Counted from the first letter of the stretch, positions 17,376-26,461 are shown. The stretch is DNA of 64,000 nt from Culturomica massiliensis (GCF_900091655.1 NZ_LT594621.1:3556188-3620187), one strand, 5' to 3'. The notes: a model not told the origin generated them from the letters alone. Numbers and translations are program-made.

Positions 17376-18533
17376 TTATTTTAAGACATCCTGTAATCTG
17401 TCGCTTAAACGTTGCCCGTATAAATTTTTCCCGACAATATCGAATTTAGGGTCGATAATGTAATTGGCCGGAATACTCTGGACATTCCAGATCGAAGCGA
17501 CGTAACTCTTCAGAGCCTGCGGGTCCCGGACACATTTCCATTTGATATCGTATAAACGTACGTATTCTTCCCAAAGGAGTTGGTTCTGATCCAGGCAAAC
17601 CTGATAGATTTCTACGCCTTTGTTGCGATATTTGTTGTAGATGGTTTTTAATTCGTTGATATGAGCCTGACTTTCCGGAGTCCCCAATACAATGAAATCA
17701 AGTATAATAAACTTGCCCTTTAATGATTTGAGTGAAATATTGGTACCGTTGATATCCGGTAAATCAATGGCCGGTAAATCATTTTCAGAATTTACAATCA
17801 GTTCCCGCATTTTCATCGCTTGAATATTCTTTTTGATTTGTTCATAATGGGCAAGCAATGCTTTTGTGTATTGCGATTCCGGATACATAGCCATCATAGA
17901 CGAAGCTACGATTTTGTAGGATTGTAGATCGTTTTCCGGAGTAAGAATAAAATTGTCTTTGCCTATTGTTTGATACAATGCGTAATAGGATGCCGGAGAA
18001 ACAGCATGTTTGATGATAAAATCCTTAGAGAAACGGAATTGCTTCATAAATACAGAGTCCCATTCTGCGGCAATGGCAGTACGTTGAGCTAAGTTAGCCT
18101 TTTCGTCAGGAAGAGCTTCATAAATTTTTCTCAAAGAATCCAAAGCCCTTTGGGTCCTGTTCAATTGAAAATTTAATAATTTTATCCATTGGGAACCTTC
18201 CGAACCTTCTACCCAATAATTATTACTCAAATTATTGTAAGTACCGCTTAATTCGATTTTTTTGTCGGGTTCAGCCAATAATGTGATATGTTCTTTCTGA
18301 CCGACACGTATGTTGTAAAAAGTCGGTTCGGTAACATTGATTTTAAAAGAAAACTCACCCTTTCGATTCGTTTTGGCCGAATCGGAAACAACGGTTTTAT
18401 CGACATTCAGTTGTTCCAGATAAACTTTTTGCTTATCCGCTTCTTTAATCGTACCTTTAATTTCAACATTGTGGCTTTGACAGGAAGCGAGCAGAAAGAT
18501 GACAATAGCGGCTCCGAAAATATGTTTAATCAT
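17376..18533 (-). CDS. DUF4369/thioredoxin-fold lipoprotein lacking the CxxC motif
   Basis: Starting at the ATG at 18533 the protein has 385 residues. MIKHIFGAAIVIFLLASC is a lipoprotein signal peptide with lipobox LASC; an in-frame upstream extension to 18650 would bury the signal and is rejected. Residues about 20-120 resemble DUF4369 (VEIKGTIKEADKQKVYLEQL), and residues about 245-385 have the AhpC/TSA (TlpA-like) fold (PDINGTNISLKSLKGKFIIL). The position where TlpA proteins have WCxPC reads FIVLGTPESQ, so both redox cysteines are missing; the only other cysteines are isolated (VCLDQ, KCVRD). It is probably an envelope protein with a binding or structural role and no thiol oxidoreductase activity. 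Confidence 0.8.
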   Translation of the reverse strand: MIKHIFGAAIVIFLLASCQSHNVEIKGTIKEADKQKVYLEQLNVDKTVVSDSAKTNRKGEFSFKINVTEPTFYNIRVGQKEHITLLAEPDKKIELSGTYNNLSNNYWVEGSEGSQWIKLLNFQLNRTQRALDSLRKIYEALPDEKANLAQRTAIAAEWDSVFMKQFRFSKDFIIKHAVSPASYYALYQTIGKDNFILTPENDLQSYKIVASSMMAMYPESQYTKALLAHYEQIKKNIQAMKMRELIVNSENDLPAIDLPDINGTNISLKSLKGKFIILDFIVLGTPESQAHINELKTIYNKYRNKGVEIYQVCLDQNQLLWEEYVRLYDIKWKCVRDPQALKSYVASIWNVQSIPANYIIDPKFDIVGKNLYGQRLSDRLQDVLK

Positions 18534-18717
18534 GACGGTATTATTTATTTGCTGTTTACAGAGAATCATTCCGGATTGATGTAACTTATTTTTCCCCGAA
18601 TGGATATCCCGATGCGCAAAGTTAAAAAAATAGGAGAAATATTCTTTCATTCGGGCTTTAGATTTGTGATTTTAATCAAATGATTCTATTGAAATTTATT
18701 TGATTTTTTCTATAAAT

Positions 18718-18748
18718 TTTGCGAATTGCGAATTAAAAGATATTTTTG
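18718..18748 (+). promoter_or_regulatory. Promoter of the metal-type operon (TTTG - 19 bp - TATTTTTG)
   Basis: TTTG at 18718-18721 and TATTTTTG at 18741-18748 have consensus spacing. The predicted transcription start is at about 18755, on top of the first ATG. Translation may therefore begin at the second ATG (18767), or the message is leaderless. Confidence 0.7.
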
Positions 18749-18754
18749 CAATAG

Positions 18755-19219
18755 ATGAGAAAGAAAATGGCCAAAATATTGAATTTCTTTGTCTTGTTCA
18801 TCCTTGCTGTAGCTTTGACAGGGGTGAATGTTTGTCGTTTCTATTGTACGCCTTGTGGACATGAATATATTTTGGTCAATACTTTTCCGCAGCCGGGCAA
18901 ATGTTATTGTGACGTTTGCCGGCAGGGAGACTGCACGGCCATTGATAAATGTTGCAAAAACAAGAGCGTAGAGGGCTGTTGCGCCTGTCATAAAAAACAG
19001 GCACATAGCCATTCGGCTTGCGATCATGTATTTTATAAAATAACCGATGTTTTTCAGACAGAACCTGTTCTGGATATCCATTTTGTCGCGGTTTTGCCTG
19101 AAGATACTGAGTTTCAGGTCCTGCATTTCGATATTCTTACCGTTTTTATGCCGGACCATCGGAATATTGTTTCTTCTAAAGCTCCTCCTTTGGAGTGGTT
19201 GTGTACCTATCTTTGTTGA
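18755..19219 (+). CDS. Small Cys/His-rich membrane-anchored protein of a metal-type operon
   Basis: A 154-residue protein (150 if the ATG at 18767 is used). It starts with one hydrophobic segment (ILNFFVLFILAVALTGVNV) and continues with a dense cysteine region of about residues 27-85: CRFYCTPCGHEY, CYCDVC, CTAIDKCC and CCACHKK, then the histidines HSHSACDH. The C-terminal half has no cysteine until the last residue. I know no named family for it. The cysteine pattern and the downstream TonB receptor and HMA protein suggest binding or sensing of a soft metal such as copper. The TonB-receptor gene follows after a 137-bp leader containing an 11-bp inverted repeat. Confidence 0.75.
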   Translation: MRKKMAKILNFFVLFILAVALTGVNVCRFYCTPCGHEYILVNTFPQPGKCYCDVCRQGDCTAIDKCCKNKSVEGCCACHKKQAHSHSACDHVFYKITDVFQTEPVLDIHFVAVLPEDTEFQVLHFDILTVFMPDHRNIVSSKAPPLEWLCTYLC

Positions 19220-19303
19220 TTTATTTCATTTTGTACGGTTGAATCCGGGTGTGGCCCGGAAAAGGATATGCTGTGTCCGTCAGAGACATTTGCATGGTCT
19301 GTT

Positions 19304-19331
19304 TATTTGAAAATGGGGGAATTTTCAAATA
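19304..19331 (+). promoter_or_regulatory. Perfect 11-bp inverted repeat in the TonB-receptor leader
   Basis: TATTTGAAAAT and ATTTTCAAATA are separated by six bases (GGGGGA) and end 25 bp before the receptor ATG. There is no T run after it, so it looks like an operator or a leader hairpin; a terminator is unlikely. Confidence 0.6.
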
Positions 19332-19356
19332 GTTAATCTTTAAATTTTCGAATGAA

Positions 19357-21627
19357 ATGAAATATATTTTTTTTGTGTTGTGCTGGTGGTTAGCCGGGAC
19401 ATTGTCTGCACAACAACTGAAAGGGCGTGTATTGGAAGCCGGTAAAGACGGAAATGTCGGTTTACCCGGAGCGAATGTATATTGGCTTGGAATCCCGGGA
19501 GGAGTTGCGACGGACGTGGATGGAAATTTTGCAATAGAGAAAAGACCGAACGGACGGTTGATCATTAGTTTTGTCGGTTATGCTTCGGATACTTTAGAAA
19601 TAGGGGAGAAAGATCACTATATAGAAGTGGTCTTGAAAGCAGGACATCAATTAGACGAAGCAAAAGTCTTCAAAAGGGGACAGACGACGATCATGAATAC
19701 GAAGAGTCCTGTTATAGAACAAGTGATTACAGGCGAGGAATTGTGTAAGGCTGCTTGCTGTAATCTGGGAGAAAGTTTTACAACCAATGCCTCGGTTGAT
19801 GTTTCTTATGCGGATGCCGTTACCGGTGCCAAACAGATACAATTGCTGGGCCTGAATGGGAAATATGTGCAGATGATGACGGAAAATATGCCTAATTTCA
19901 GGGGGGTGTCTGTACTCTATGGTTTGAACTATGTGCCCGGTCCTTGGATGAGTGCTATTTCTGTGTCGAAAGGTGTCGGTTCTGTGACGAATGGCTATGA
20001 AGCCATAGCCGGACAGATCAGTGTCGATTATAAAAAACCCCAGGGCAGTGAGAAATTTTATGTGAACTTGTACGGCAGCGACGAGGAAATGTTCGAATTC
20101 AATATGAATGGAAGTATTCATCTGAATGACAAATGGAGTACAGCGCTTTTAGTACACGGAGACTGGATGGAAAAAGAACATAGCATGCATCATAACGGTT
20201 TCCTGGATATGCCGAAAAAAGCACAGTATAATCTAATGAACCGTTGGGCTTATAAAACAGACGCCTGGTTTGTTCAATTCGGAGGTAAATTTTTGGATGA
20301 GAATCGTTTGGGAGGACAAAAAGGGTTCCGGGAAGAAATGCGGCATCAAATCGGAGAGGGAAATTTATACGGCATTAGTATAAACACCCGCCGGTATGAA
20401 GGTTTTTTAAAAGTCGGCTATTTAATGCCGCAATATGAAAATACCAGTATGGCCTTGCTTGTCAATTATACGGATCATGACCAGGAATCTTATTATGGTG
20501 GCTATGAATACGATGCCAGACAACGTTCGTTGTTTATGAATTATATTTATCAGTCGATTTTCGGTAACAATCCGAATCAGAAATTCTCCGCAGGAGCTTC
20601 CTTCAATTATGATAATTACGATGAGATATTCGGTGATTACAAGCGTACCGAGAACGGATTGGTAAAAAATACACCTGTGAATCCCCAAAGGGAAGAACGG
20701 GTAGGAGGTGTATTTTTCCAGTATACCGGTACATTTTGGACCAAACTGACATTGATGGCCGGTTTACGTTATGATTATCACAATCTGGCCGGAGGTTTTG
20801 TGACGCCCCGTTTTCATATAGCTTATATGCCGGATGAAATGACGACCTTGAAGTTTTCCGGTGGAAAAGGACGGCGGTATGCAGCCGTCCTGGCTGAAAA
20901 TGCTTATTTATTAGCATCCGGCCGGTCTGTGAATGTAGCCGGACAATTGCTGTCCGGTCGTCCCGGAGCATTAAAGAATTTGGATATGGAAGAGGCCTGG
21001 AATTTCGGCGTTTTGTTAAATCGGAAGTTTTTACTTTTTGATAGGTTGCTGAATATAAATCTGGATTATTATCGTACGGATTTTTCACATCAGGTCGTTG
21101 CCGACAATGAAACCAGGCCGGGAATGATAAATTTTTACAATCTGGACGGCGATTCCTATTCCAATTGTTATCAGGTAGAAATTCGGTATGAATTGATTCC
21201 CCGGTTCGATATTATGGGAGCATATCGCTACAATGATGCCAGGATAACTTATTCTGCACCGGAAGGATTGCGTCGTGTCCGGACTCCGTTACAGAGCCGT
21301 TATAAAGGCTTGATCAATTTGTCTTATTATACAAATATGAAAAAATGGCAGTTTGACTTTACGACACAATTTAATGGACCGGGACGTTTGCCTGGAGGCA
21401 ATCAGCAATTTGAATCGTTTCAGCTTATGAATGCTCAGGTAACGAAATTTTTCCGGAAATGGAGTATTTATGCCGGTTGTGAAAATATAGGAGACTTTAC
21501 CCAAAAGCATCCCATAATTGCAGCAGATGCACCCTGGAGTGTTGATTTTGATGCGTCCCGGATTTGGGGACCTATCCACGGTCGTAAGTTTTATGTCGGA
21601 CTGCGGTTCGGTTTTGACAGAGATTGA
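19357..21627 (+). CDS. TonB-dependent outer-membrane receptor, probably for a metal
   Basis: A 756-residue receptor. The signal peptide is MKYIFFVLCWWLAGTLSAQ. A carboxypeptidase-D-like domain follows (LKGRVLEAGKDGNVGLPGANVYWLG, about 22-105), then the plug (about 120-230) and a beta-barrel ending in Y-V-G-L-R-F-G-F-D-R-D. The plug contains CKAACCNLGESFTTN, an unusual cysteine cluster at a position normally free of cysteine. There is no SusD partner. It lies between a Cys-rich protein and an HMA-domain protein, so I infer uptake of a metal or metal chelate, most plausibly copper. Confidence 0.85.
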   Translation: MKYIFFVLCWWLAGTLSAQQLKGRVLEAGKDGNVGLPGANVYWLGIPGGVATDVDGNFAIEKRPNGRLIISFVGYASDTLEIGEKDHYIEVVLKAGHQLDEAKVFKRGQTTIMNTKSPVIEQVITGEELCKAACCNLGESFTTNASVDVSYADAVTGAKQIQLLGLNGKYVQMMTENMPNFRGVSVLYGLNYVPGPWMSAISVSKGVGSVTNGYEAIAGQISVDYKKPQGSEKFYVNLYGSDEEMFEFNMNGSIHLNDKWSTALLVHGDWMEKEHSMHHNGFLDMPKKAQYNLMNRWAYKTDAWFVQFGGKFLDENRLGGQKGFREEMRHQIGEGNLYGISINTRRYEGFLKVGYLMPQYENTSMALLVNYTDHDQESYYGGYEYDARQRSLFMNYIYQSIFGNNPNQKFSAGASFNYDNYDEIFGDYKRTENGLVKNTPVNPQREERVGGVFFQYTGTFWTKLTLMAGLRYDYHNLAGGFVTPRFHIAYMPDEMTTLKFSGGKGRRYAAVLAENAYLLASGRSVNVAGQLLSGRPGALKNLDMEEAWNFGVLLNRKFLLFDRLLNINLDYYRTDFSHQVVADNETRPGMINFYNLDGDSYSNCYQVEIRYELIPRFDIMGAYRYNDARITYSAPEGLRRVRTPLQSRYKGLINLSYYTNMKKWQFDFTTQFNGPGRLPGGNQQFESFQLMNAQVTKFFRKWSIYAGCENIGDFTQKHPIIAADAPWSVDFDASRIWGPIHGRKFYVGLRFGFDRD

Positions 21628-21658
21628 AACTCTATTTATAACATTAATACAATAAACT

Positions 21659-22006
21659 ATGAAAGCGTTTAAATTATTTTTAGTAATGGCAATGGTTTTA
21701 GGACTTGCCTCGACAGTGAAAGCTGAGAAAAAAGAAGTTAAAACTGTTTTGTATCAGGTGGATTTACATTGTGCCACTTGTAAAGCAAAAGTGGAGAAGA
21801 ATATCCCTTATGAAAAAGGAGTAAAAGATCTGGATGTCAACCTGGAAGCCAAGACGGTGAAAGTGACCTTCAGAGGAGATAAAAATACAACAGAAGGTAT
21901 CCAGAAAGCGATTGAGAAACTCGGATTTAAAGTGACAGGAAGTCAGACGATCGACGAACCTTCAAAAGCAGCTACTGATGGGAAGAAGAAAGACGGGAAA
22001 AAGTAA
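21659..22006 (+). CDS. Secreted HMA-domain metal-binding protein
   Basis: A 115-residue protein with signal peptide MKAFKLFLVMAMVLGLASTVKA and one heavy-metal-associated domain. The motif is LHCATCKAKVEKNIPYEKGV, with CxxC ligands as in CopZ and the N-terminal domains of copper ATPases. A lysine-rich tail (DGKKKDGKK) follows. The leader peptide makes it periplasmic, unlike CopZ. It probably receives metal imported by the TonB receptor 31 bp upstream. A bidirectional terminator follows. Confidence 0.88.
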   Translation: MKAFKLFLVMAMVLGLASTVKAEKKEVKTVLYQVDLHCATCKAKVEKNIPYEKGVKDLDVNLEAKTVKVTFRGDKNTTEGIQKAIEKLGFKVTGSQTIDEPSKAATDGKKKDGKK

Positions 22007-22024
22007 TAATATAGATTAAATGGA

Positions 22025-22060
22025 AATGCCCGTACCGGAAACGATACGGGCATTATTTTT
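22025..22060. terminator. Bidirectional terminator between HMA gene and nucleotidyltransferase gene
   Basis: AATGCCCGTA and TACGGGCATT form a 10-bp perfect stem followed by ATTTTT. The two flanking genes converge here. Confidence 0.85.
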
Positions 22061-22072
22061 AGCATTCGGATA

Positions 22073-22963
22073 TTATAAATCCAGGTATTTACCTTCTTTA
22101 TCAAAAGCGGCCAATGCTGCATTAACTCCCGGGGTATCTTCTTTGTAAGTTACGCCGAACCATTTTGCATCCGTTGGGATTACTTTAACCTTAGCGGCTT
22201 TTTCCTTTAACATTTGATCCACCACTTTCGGAATATAAAATTCTGATTTCAGGTTGTCTTTGTTTAACGGATAGAAATCTACGAATTGTTTTTCGATCTC
22301 TGCGAAAACAGTTGGTGTAAAGCCCCAGAAATTCATAGATACAACATCATCTGCATGCAGTACTTTACCTAACGCTTCATCTTTAATCGTACCGTCGGCT
22401 TGTGTTCCGATCTTCGTACATTCTGTAACAGCTGTCAAAAATCGGTCTTTATCTACTTCACATACACCTCTGGAAACGGTACCGTTTTCTGATAGAGTTG
22501 AAGCCAGACGATAACCGATCAGGCAGAATTCTTTCGGGTCCTGATTATTGGCTAAAAAGTCATGCGCTTTGATAAAAGCATCGCTTCCGTAAAAATCGTC
22601 AGCGTTCAATGCTGCGAATGGCTCGTTAATGGCGTCTTTGGCACACCAGATCGCATGAGCCGTTCCCCAGGGTTTCTCTCTGTCAATGGGAGGCATGCCA
22701 CCGGGAAGCTTATTCATATCCTGATAACAATAAACGGTTTCTACCAGATTTTCAGCATATTTTCCTACGAAGTTTTTGAACTCTTCTGCAAAACTCTCAC
22801 GAATGATAAATACAATCTTGTCAAATCCGGCATGAACAGCATCGTAAATGGTATAATGTAATAATGCTTTCTTGTGAGGCCCCAACGGAGTAATTTGCTT
22901 CAAGCTTCCGAAACGTGACCCCATGCCTGCGGCCATGATTAAAAGTGTAGTTTTATTTTTCAT
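22073..22963 (-). CDS. Sugar-phosphate nucleotidyltransferase family protein
   Basis: A 296-residue cytoplasmic enzyme with a GT-A nucleotidyltransferase fold. The N-terminal signature is LIMAAGMGSRFGSLKQITPLGP and the metal-binding segment is FAALNADDFYG. It resembles UTP/GTP-dependent sugar-1-phosphate nucleotidyltransferases, but the exact sugar is not evident. It lies directly downstream of the NagB/PIG-L fusion, separated by a strong hairpin, so expression may be partly uncoupled. Confidence 0.85.
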   Translation of the reverse strand: MKNKTTLLIMAAGMGSRFGSLKQITPLGPHKKALLHYTIYDAVHAGFDKIVFIIRESFAEEFKNFVGKYAENLVETVYCYQDMNKLPGGMPPIDREKPWGTAHAIWCAKDAINEPFAALNADDFYGSDAFIKAHDFLANNQDPKEFCLIGYRLASTLSENGTVSRGVCEVDKDRFLTAVTECTKIGTQADGTIKDEALGKVLHADDVVSMNFWGFTPTVFAEIEKQFVDFYPLNKDNLKSEFYIPKVVDQMLKEKAAKVKVIPTDAKWFGVTYKEDTPGVNAALAAFDKEGKYLDL

Positions 22964-22982
22964 ATCAGATGTATTTAAAGAT

Positions 22983-23021
22983 ACAGGCTTGAAGTCGTCG
23001 AATCGTTTACTTCAAGCCTGT
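22983..23021 (-). terminator. Terminator or attenuator after the NagB/PIG-L gene
   Basis: ACAGGCTTGAAGT and ACTTCAAGCCTGT form a perfect 13-bp stem between the stop of the fusion gene and the start of the nucleotidyltransferase gene. Confidence 0.7.
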
Positions 23022-23028
23022 GCTTAAA

Positions 23029-24966
23029 TTATTTTTTCTTGTGAATATAACGGGCAAATACTTCCATGGCTTCGTATTCTGCCATACCTAATTTATTGTA
23101 TATATTTGCCGTATTGCGATTGCGGTCCTCTGCTCTTTGCCAGAATTCCCGTGGGTCGTCTCCGGGGAATGCTGGACCGTTATTTTGTGAGCCGTGCTTG
23201 TAAATGGATTTCCGTTTGATGGAAAGTTCCGACGGACTGATGGGTACTGCCATATCTACTTTTTCGATTTCCCATTCCATCCAGGCTCCGCGATACCACC
23301 AGGTGTAACAGTCTTTAAACCATTCATCGTTGCATACAACATCGTAAGCCCGTAAAATGGCATCCAGGCAAACGCCATGTGTTCCGTGTGGGTCGGCTAA
23401 GTCTCCGGCTGCGTATATCTGATGTGGTTTTACTTCACGTAATAATTTGACAATAATATCGACATCTGCTTGTCCTAACGGATTCTTTTTTACAGAACCG
23501 GTTTCATAAAACGGTAAATTTAAGAAATGTACATGATTCTCGGGAATACCCAGGTAACGGTCTGCTCCACGGGCCTCTGCACGGCGAAGAGCTCCTTTAA
23601 AGGGAAGGAGTTCTGCCGGTTCGTCATCTTCCGGCTTCCGGTTGGCAATAATCTGTTTTACTTTTTCAAAAGCAGCATCCATGGTTTTTGTATCTCCGCC
23701 GACCAAACGGGTGAACGATGCCGCAATATCCATTTGCTGATAGATATAATCATCCAAAACGGCAATATTTCCGGATGTTTCATAAGCTACATGTACATCA
23801 TGGCCTTGCTCTACCAGACGGGCAAAGGTACCTCCCATGGAAATAACGTCATCGTCCGGATGCGGACTGAAAATCAACACCCGTTTCGGATATGGATTTG
23901 CCCTTTCCGGACGGGTAGAGTCATCTGCATTCGGTTTTCCTCCCGGCCATCCGGTAATTGTATGTTGCAGGTCATTGAAAACTTGGATATTTACTTTATT
24001 GGCAGAACCGAAAGTTTTGATCAGATCGCTCATGCCGTAGTCCATATAGTCCTTGTTTTCAATTTTCAGGATGGGCTTATTGACTTTCTGACACAACCAG
24101 ATAACAGCTTTGCGGATCAGTTTATCGTTCCACTCTACTTTGCTTACCAACCAGGGATGATTGGCTCTCGTCAATTCTTCTGCGGCTTTGTCGTCGATAA
24201 AAAATTGTACGTTCGGGTGGGTTTGCAGGAATGTGGCAGGAACCTTGTCACTGATACTGCCTTCTACTGTTTCTTGTATAATAGATGCTTTTTTCTCTCC
24301 CCATGCCAGTAAAACAATTCTTTTGGCTTTCATAATGATACCGACTCCCATAGTGATTGCCCGGGTCGGAACTTTATCTTTACCTCCGAAATCTCCGGCT
24401 GCATCATTAATGGTGATGTCGTTCAAATATACCATCCGGGTTTTGGACGTCAGTAAGGAACCCGGTTCGTTAAAGCCGATATGTCCTGTACGGCCGATTC
24501 CTAATACCTGAATATCTATACCTCCTGCTTCATCAATCTGCTTGTCGTATTCTTTACAGAATCCTTCAACCTTATCCGATTTAAGAGTACCATCCGGAAT
24601 GTGAATATTTTTCGGATCGATGTCGATGTGATCAAATAAATGATGGTGCATGAAATAATGGTAGCTCTGTTGTGATTCTTTCGCCATCGGATAATATTCA
24701 TCCAGATTGAAAGTGATTACATTTTTAAAAGACAAACCTTCTTCTTTATGCATCCGGATCAGTTCATCATATAGTTTGATGGGAGATGAGCCTGTAGCTA
24801 AACCTAATACACACTTTTCACTTTTTGCAGCCTTCTTGCGAATCAGTTCTGCAATCTCTTTAGCAACAGCCTTAACAGCAGTTGCCGGAGCTTCGTATAT
24901 TTGTACAGGTATTTTTTCAAACCTGTCAGCCCCTTCGCCTTTGGCGATATAAGTTGTCATTAACAT
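23029..24966 (-). CDS. Glucosamine-6-phosphate deaminase / PIG-L deacetylase fusion
   Basis: Using the ATG at 24966 the protein has 645 residues; ATGs at 24960 and 24987 are alternatives. Residues about 20-290 are NagB-like (VLGLATGSSPIKLYDEL, TFNLDEYYPM, GIGRTGHIGFNEPGS). Residues about 375-640 are a PIG-L/LmbE domain with the metal-binding PHPDDD motif and the ADPHGTHG segment. NagB converts glucosamine-6-phosphate to fructose-6-phosphate; PIG-L proteins remove N-acetyl groups from GlcNAc derivatives. The fusion suggests deacetylation and deamination in one polypeptide, and the architecture is found in other Bacteroidota. The ROK regulator lies just upstream on the same strand. Confidence 0.88.
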   Translation of the reverse strand: MLMTTYIAKGEGADRFEKIPVQIYEAPATAVKAVAKEIAELIRKKAAKSEKCVLGLATGSSPIKLYDELIRMHKEEGLSFKNVITFNLDEYYPMAKESQQSYHYFMHHHLFDHIDIDPKNIHIPDGTLKSDKVEGFCKEYDKQIDEAGGIDIQVLGIGRTGHIGFNEPGSLLTSKTRMVYLNDITINDAAGDFGGKDKVPTRAITMGVGIIMKAKRIVLLAWGEKKASIIQETVEGSISDKVPATFLQTHPNVQFFIDDKAAEELTRANHPWLVSKVEWNDKLIRKAVIWLCQKVNKPILKIENKDYMDYGMSDLIKTFGSANKVNIQVFNDLQHTITGWPGGKPNADDSTRPERANPYPKRVLIFSPHPDDDVISMGGTFARLVEQGHDVHVAYETSGNIAVLDDYIYQQMDIAASFTRLVGGDTKTMDAAFEKVKQIIANRKPEDDEPAELLPFKGALRRAEARGADRYLGIPENHVHFLNLPFYETGSVKKNPLGQADVDIIVKLLREVKPHQIYAAGDLADPHGTHGVCLDAILRAYDVVCNDEWFKDCYTWWYRGAWMEWEIEKVDMAVPISPSELSIKRKSIYKHGSQNNGPAFPGDDPREFWQRAEDRNRNTANIYNKLGMAEYEAMEVFARYIHKKK

Positions 24967-25025
24967 AGCGTATATATTTTTTATCAATTAATTTCAAAAC
25001 GTTTACGGAAACCAAACAATCCCGG

Positions 25026-26261
25026 TTAGTATAAGGAAAAGTTGCTTTCAGAATCGTAATATAAATTTTTCATAACGACCATCAAAGTTCCCATAATGGT
25101 GGAATGAGAATTTAAGTCACTCAATTTTATTTCACATTGATTTTTTAAGCGGGTAAGTGTATATTTGTTGAGAATTTGCTGTATAGGAGCGATGATAAGG
25201 TCGCCGGAATCGGCAATTTCACCTCCGATAACCAATACCTGCGGATTAAATAAATGGATTAATGTGGAAATACCTTCCCCGATTTTTTCACCGGCTTTTT
25301 GTAAAAGATCGATTGCAAAAATATCATCTTGTTTCGCCGCTTTTATGATTATACTTAACGTAATTTCATTATCTCCTGCCAGGGTTTGGACAGAGGTTTT
25401 TACTCCTTTTTTAATTGCTTCATTGGCACTTTTTACAATAGCCCGCCCTGAAGCGACGGTTTCCAGACAACCGGCTTTACCGCAATAGCACTGTCCGTTA
25501 AGCCCGGAAATCCGGATATGTCCGAATTCTCCGGCCATACCTTTATAACCGGTATAGGGCTGTGAGTTGAGAATCATTCCCAAACCGATACATTCGTTTA
25601 CGCTGATACATAAAGCATCCGGAATGCCTTTGGCAACACCAAATGTGTGCTCTGCCAATGCCATTGTCTTAGAGTCATTGTCGATAAATACCGGCATACC
25701 TAACATTTTTTCAAGCACTTTCTTTATGTTCGTATCTTCGTAAACAAAGTAAGTGAAAGCATTTCCATCACTATCAATAAGTCCGGGAATAGCGAATCCT
25801 GCTACCTTTATCTTGTTGTAAGGAATATTTAATTCGCTTAAAGTTAAATATATCTTGTCTTTGATATATTGAAGATTTTCTTCATTTGTTCTACCTTCTT
25901 CCAAAATAGAATGGTATACTTTGATTTCTCCGATAATTTCTTTGCGTAAATTAAAGATCGCTATTTTCAAATGTTCCCGTCCTACATCGACTCCCATAAT
26001 GTATGCCGCATCCGGATTTAAGGAAAATATATGGGGTCTTTTTCCTCCGATAGACATGCCTTGCCCCCTGTCTGTGACCCAGCCTTCCTCGATTAACTCT
26101 TCGATAATCCTACTGATTGTAGGAGTGGTCATATTCGTTAATCTGCATATTTCAGGTTTAGATAATTCGCCCATTTTATAAAGGAAACCAATGATATCCT
26201 TTTTTTGTTGGTATCTTTTTTCTTTTAAACCTGGTAACGAGTTTTTGTTAGTTAGTTGCAT
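25026..26261 (-). CDS. ROK family transcriptional regulator (NagC-like)
   Basis: A 411-residue protein with an N-terminal winged HTH (GELSKPEICRLTNMTTPTISRIIEELIEEGWV) and a C-terminal ROK sugar-kinase-like domain. The zinc-binding motif CYCGKAGCLE is complete. ROK repressors such as NagC and Mlc respond to amino-sugar phosphates or glucose. Its gene lies immediately upstream of the NagB/PIG-L gene on the same strand, so it probably controls amino-sugar use and its own expression through the palindrome at 26304. Confidence 0.9.
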   Translation of the reverse strand: MQLTNKNSLPGLKEKRYQQKKDIIGFLYKMGELSKPEICRLTNMTTPTISRIIEELIEEGWVTDRGQGMSIGGKRPHIFSLNPDAAYIMGVDVGREHLKIAIFNLRKEIIGEIKVYHSILEEGRTNEENLQYIKDKIYLTLSELNIPYNKIKVAGFAIPGLIDSDGNAFTYFVYEDTNIKKVLEKMLGMPVFIDNDSKTMALAEHTFGVAKGIPDALCISVNECIGLGMILNSQPYTGYKGMAGEFGHIRISGLNGQCYCGKAGCLETVASGRAIVKSANEAIKKGVKTSVQTLAGDNEITLSIIIKAAKQDDIFAIDLLQKAGEKIGEGISTLIHLFNPQVLVIGGEIADSGDLIIAPIQQILNKYTLTRLKNQCEIKLSDLNSHSTIMGTLMVVMKNLYYDSESNFSLY

Positions 26262-26303
26262 TTCTGTTTATTTTCCAAATTTCCATTACAAAAGTAAAAA
26301 AAC

Positions 26304-26322
26304 TTAATAAAAAAATTATTAA
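26304..26322 (-). promoter_or_regulatory. Candidate ROK operator (TTAATAA - N5 - TTATTAA)
   Basis: A perfect 7-bp inverted repeat with an A5 spacer lies 42 bp upstream of the ROK start codon. AT-rich palindromes with TT/AA ends are typical NagC/Mlc targets. I saw no second copy before the NagB fusion. Confidence 0.5.
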
Positions 26323-26403
26323 AGAGGATAAATATTTTACAATCGTTTTAAAATTTATTGCTACATGTTCTTTGTTGTCTGATAGATAGAGGGTTGTATG
26401 GAA

Positions 26404-26436
26404 TGTAAAAAACCGTCTGATAAAGTCAGACGGTTT
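26404..26436 (-). terminator. Terminator after porV-like gene of operon A
   Basis: AAACCGTCTGA and TCAGACGGTTT form an 11-bp perfect stem; on the minus strand it is followed by a T run. It is unique sequence just outside the duplicated segment, and differs from the terminator used by operon D. Confidence 0.8.
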
Positions 26437-26461
26437 CTTTTATTACAGGATATCTATTCGT

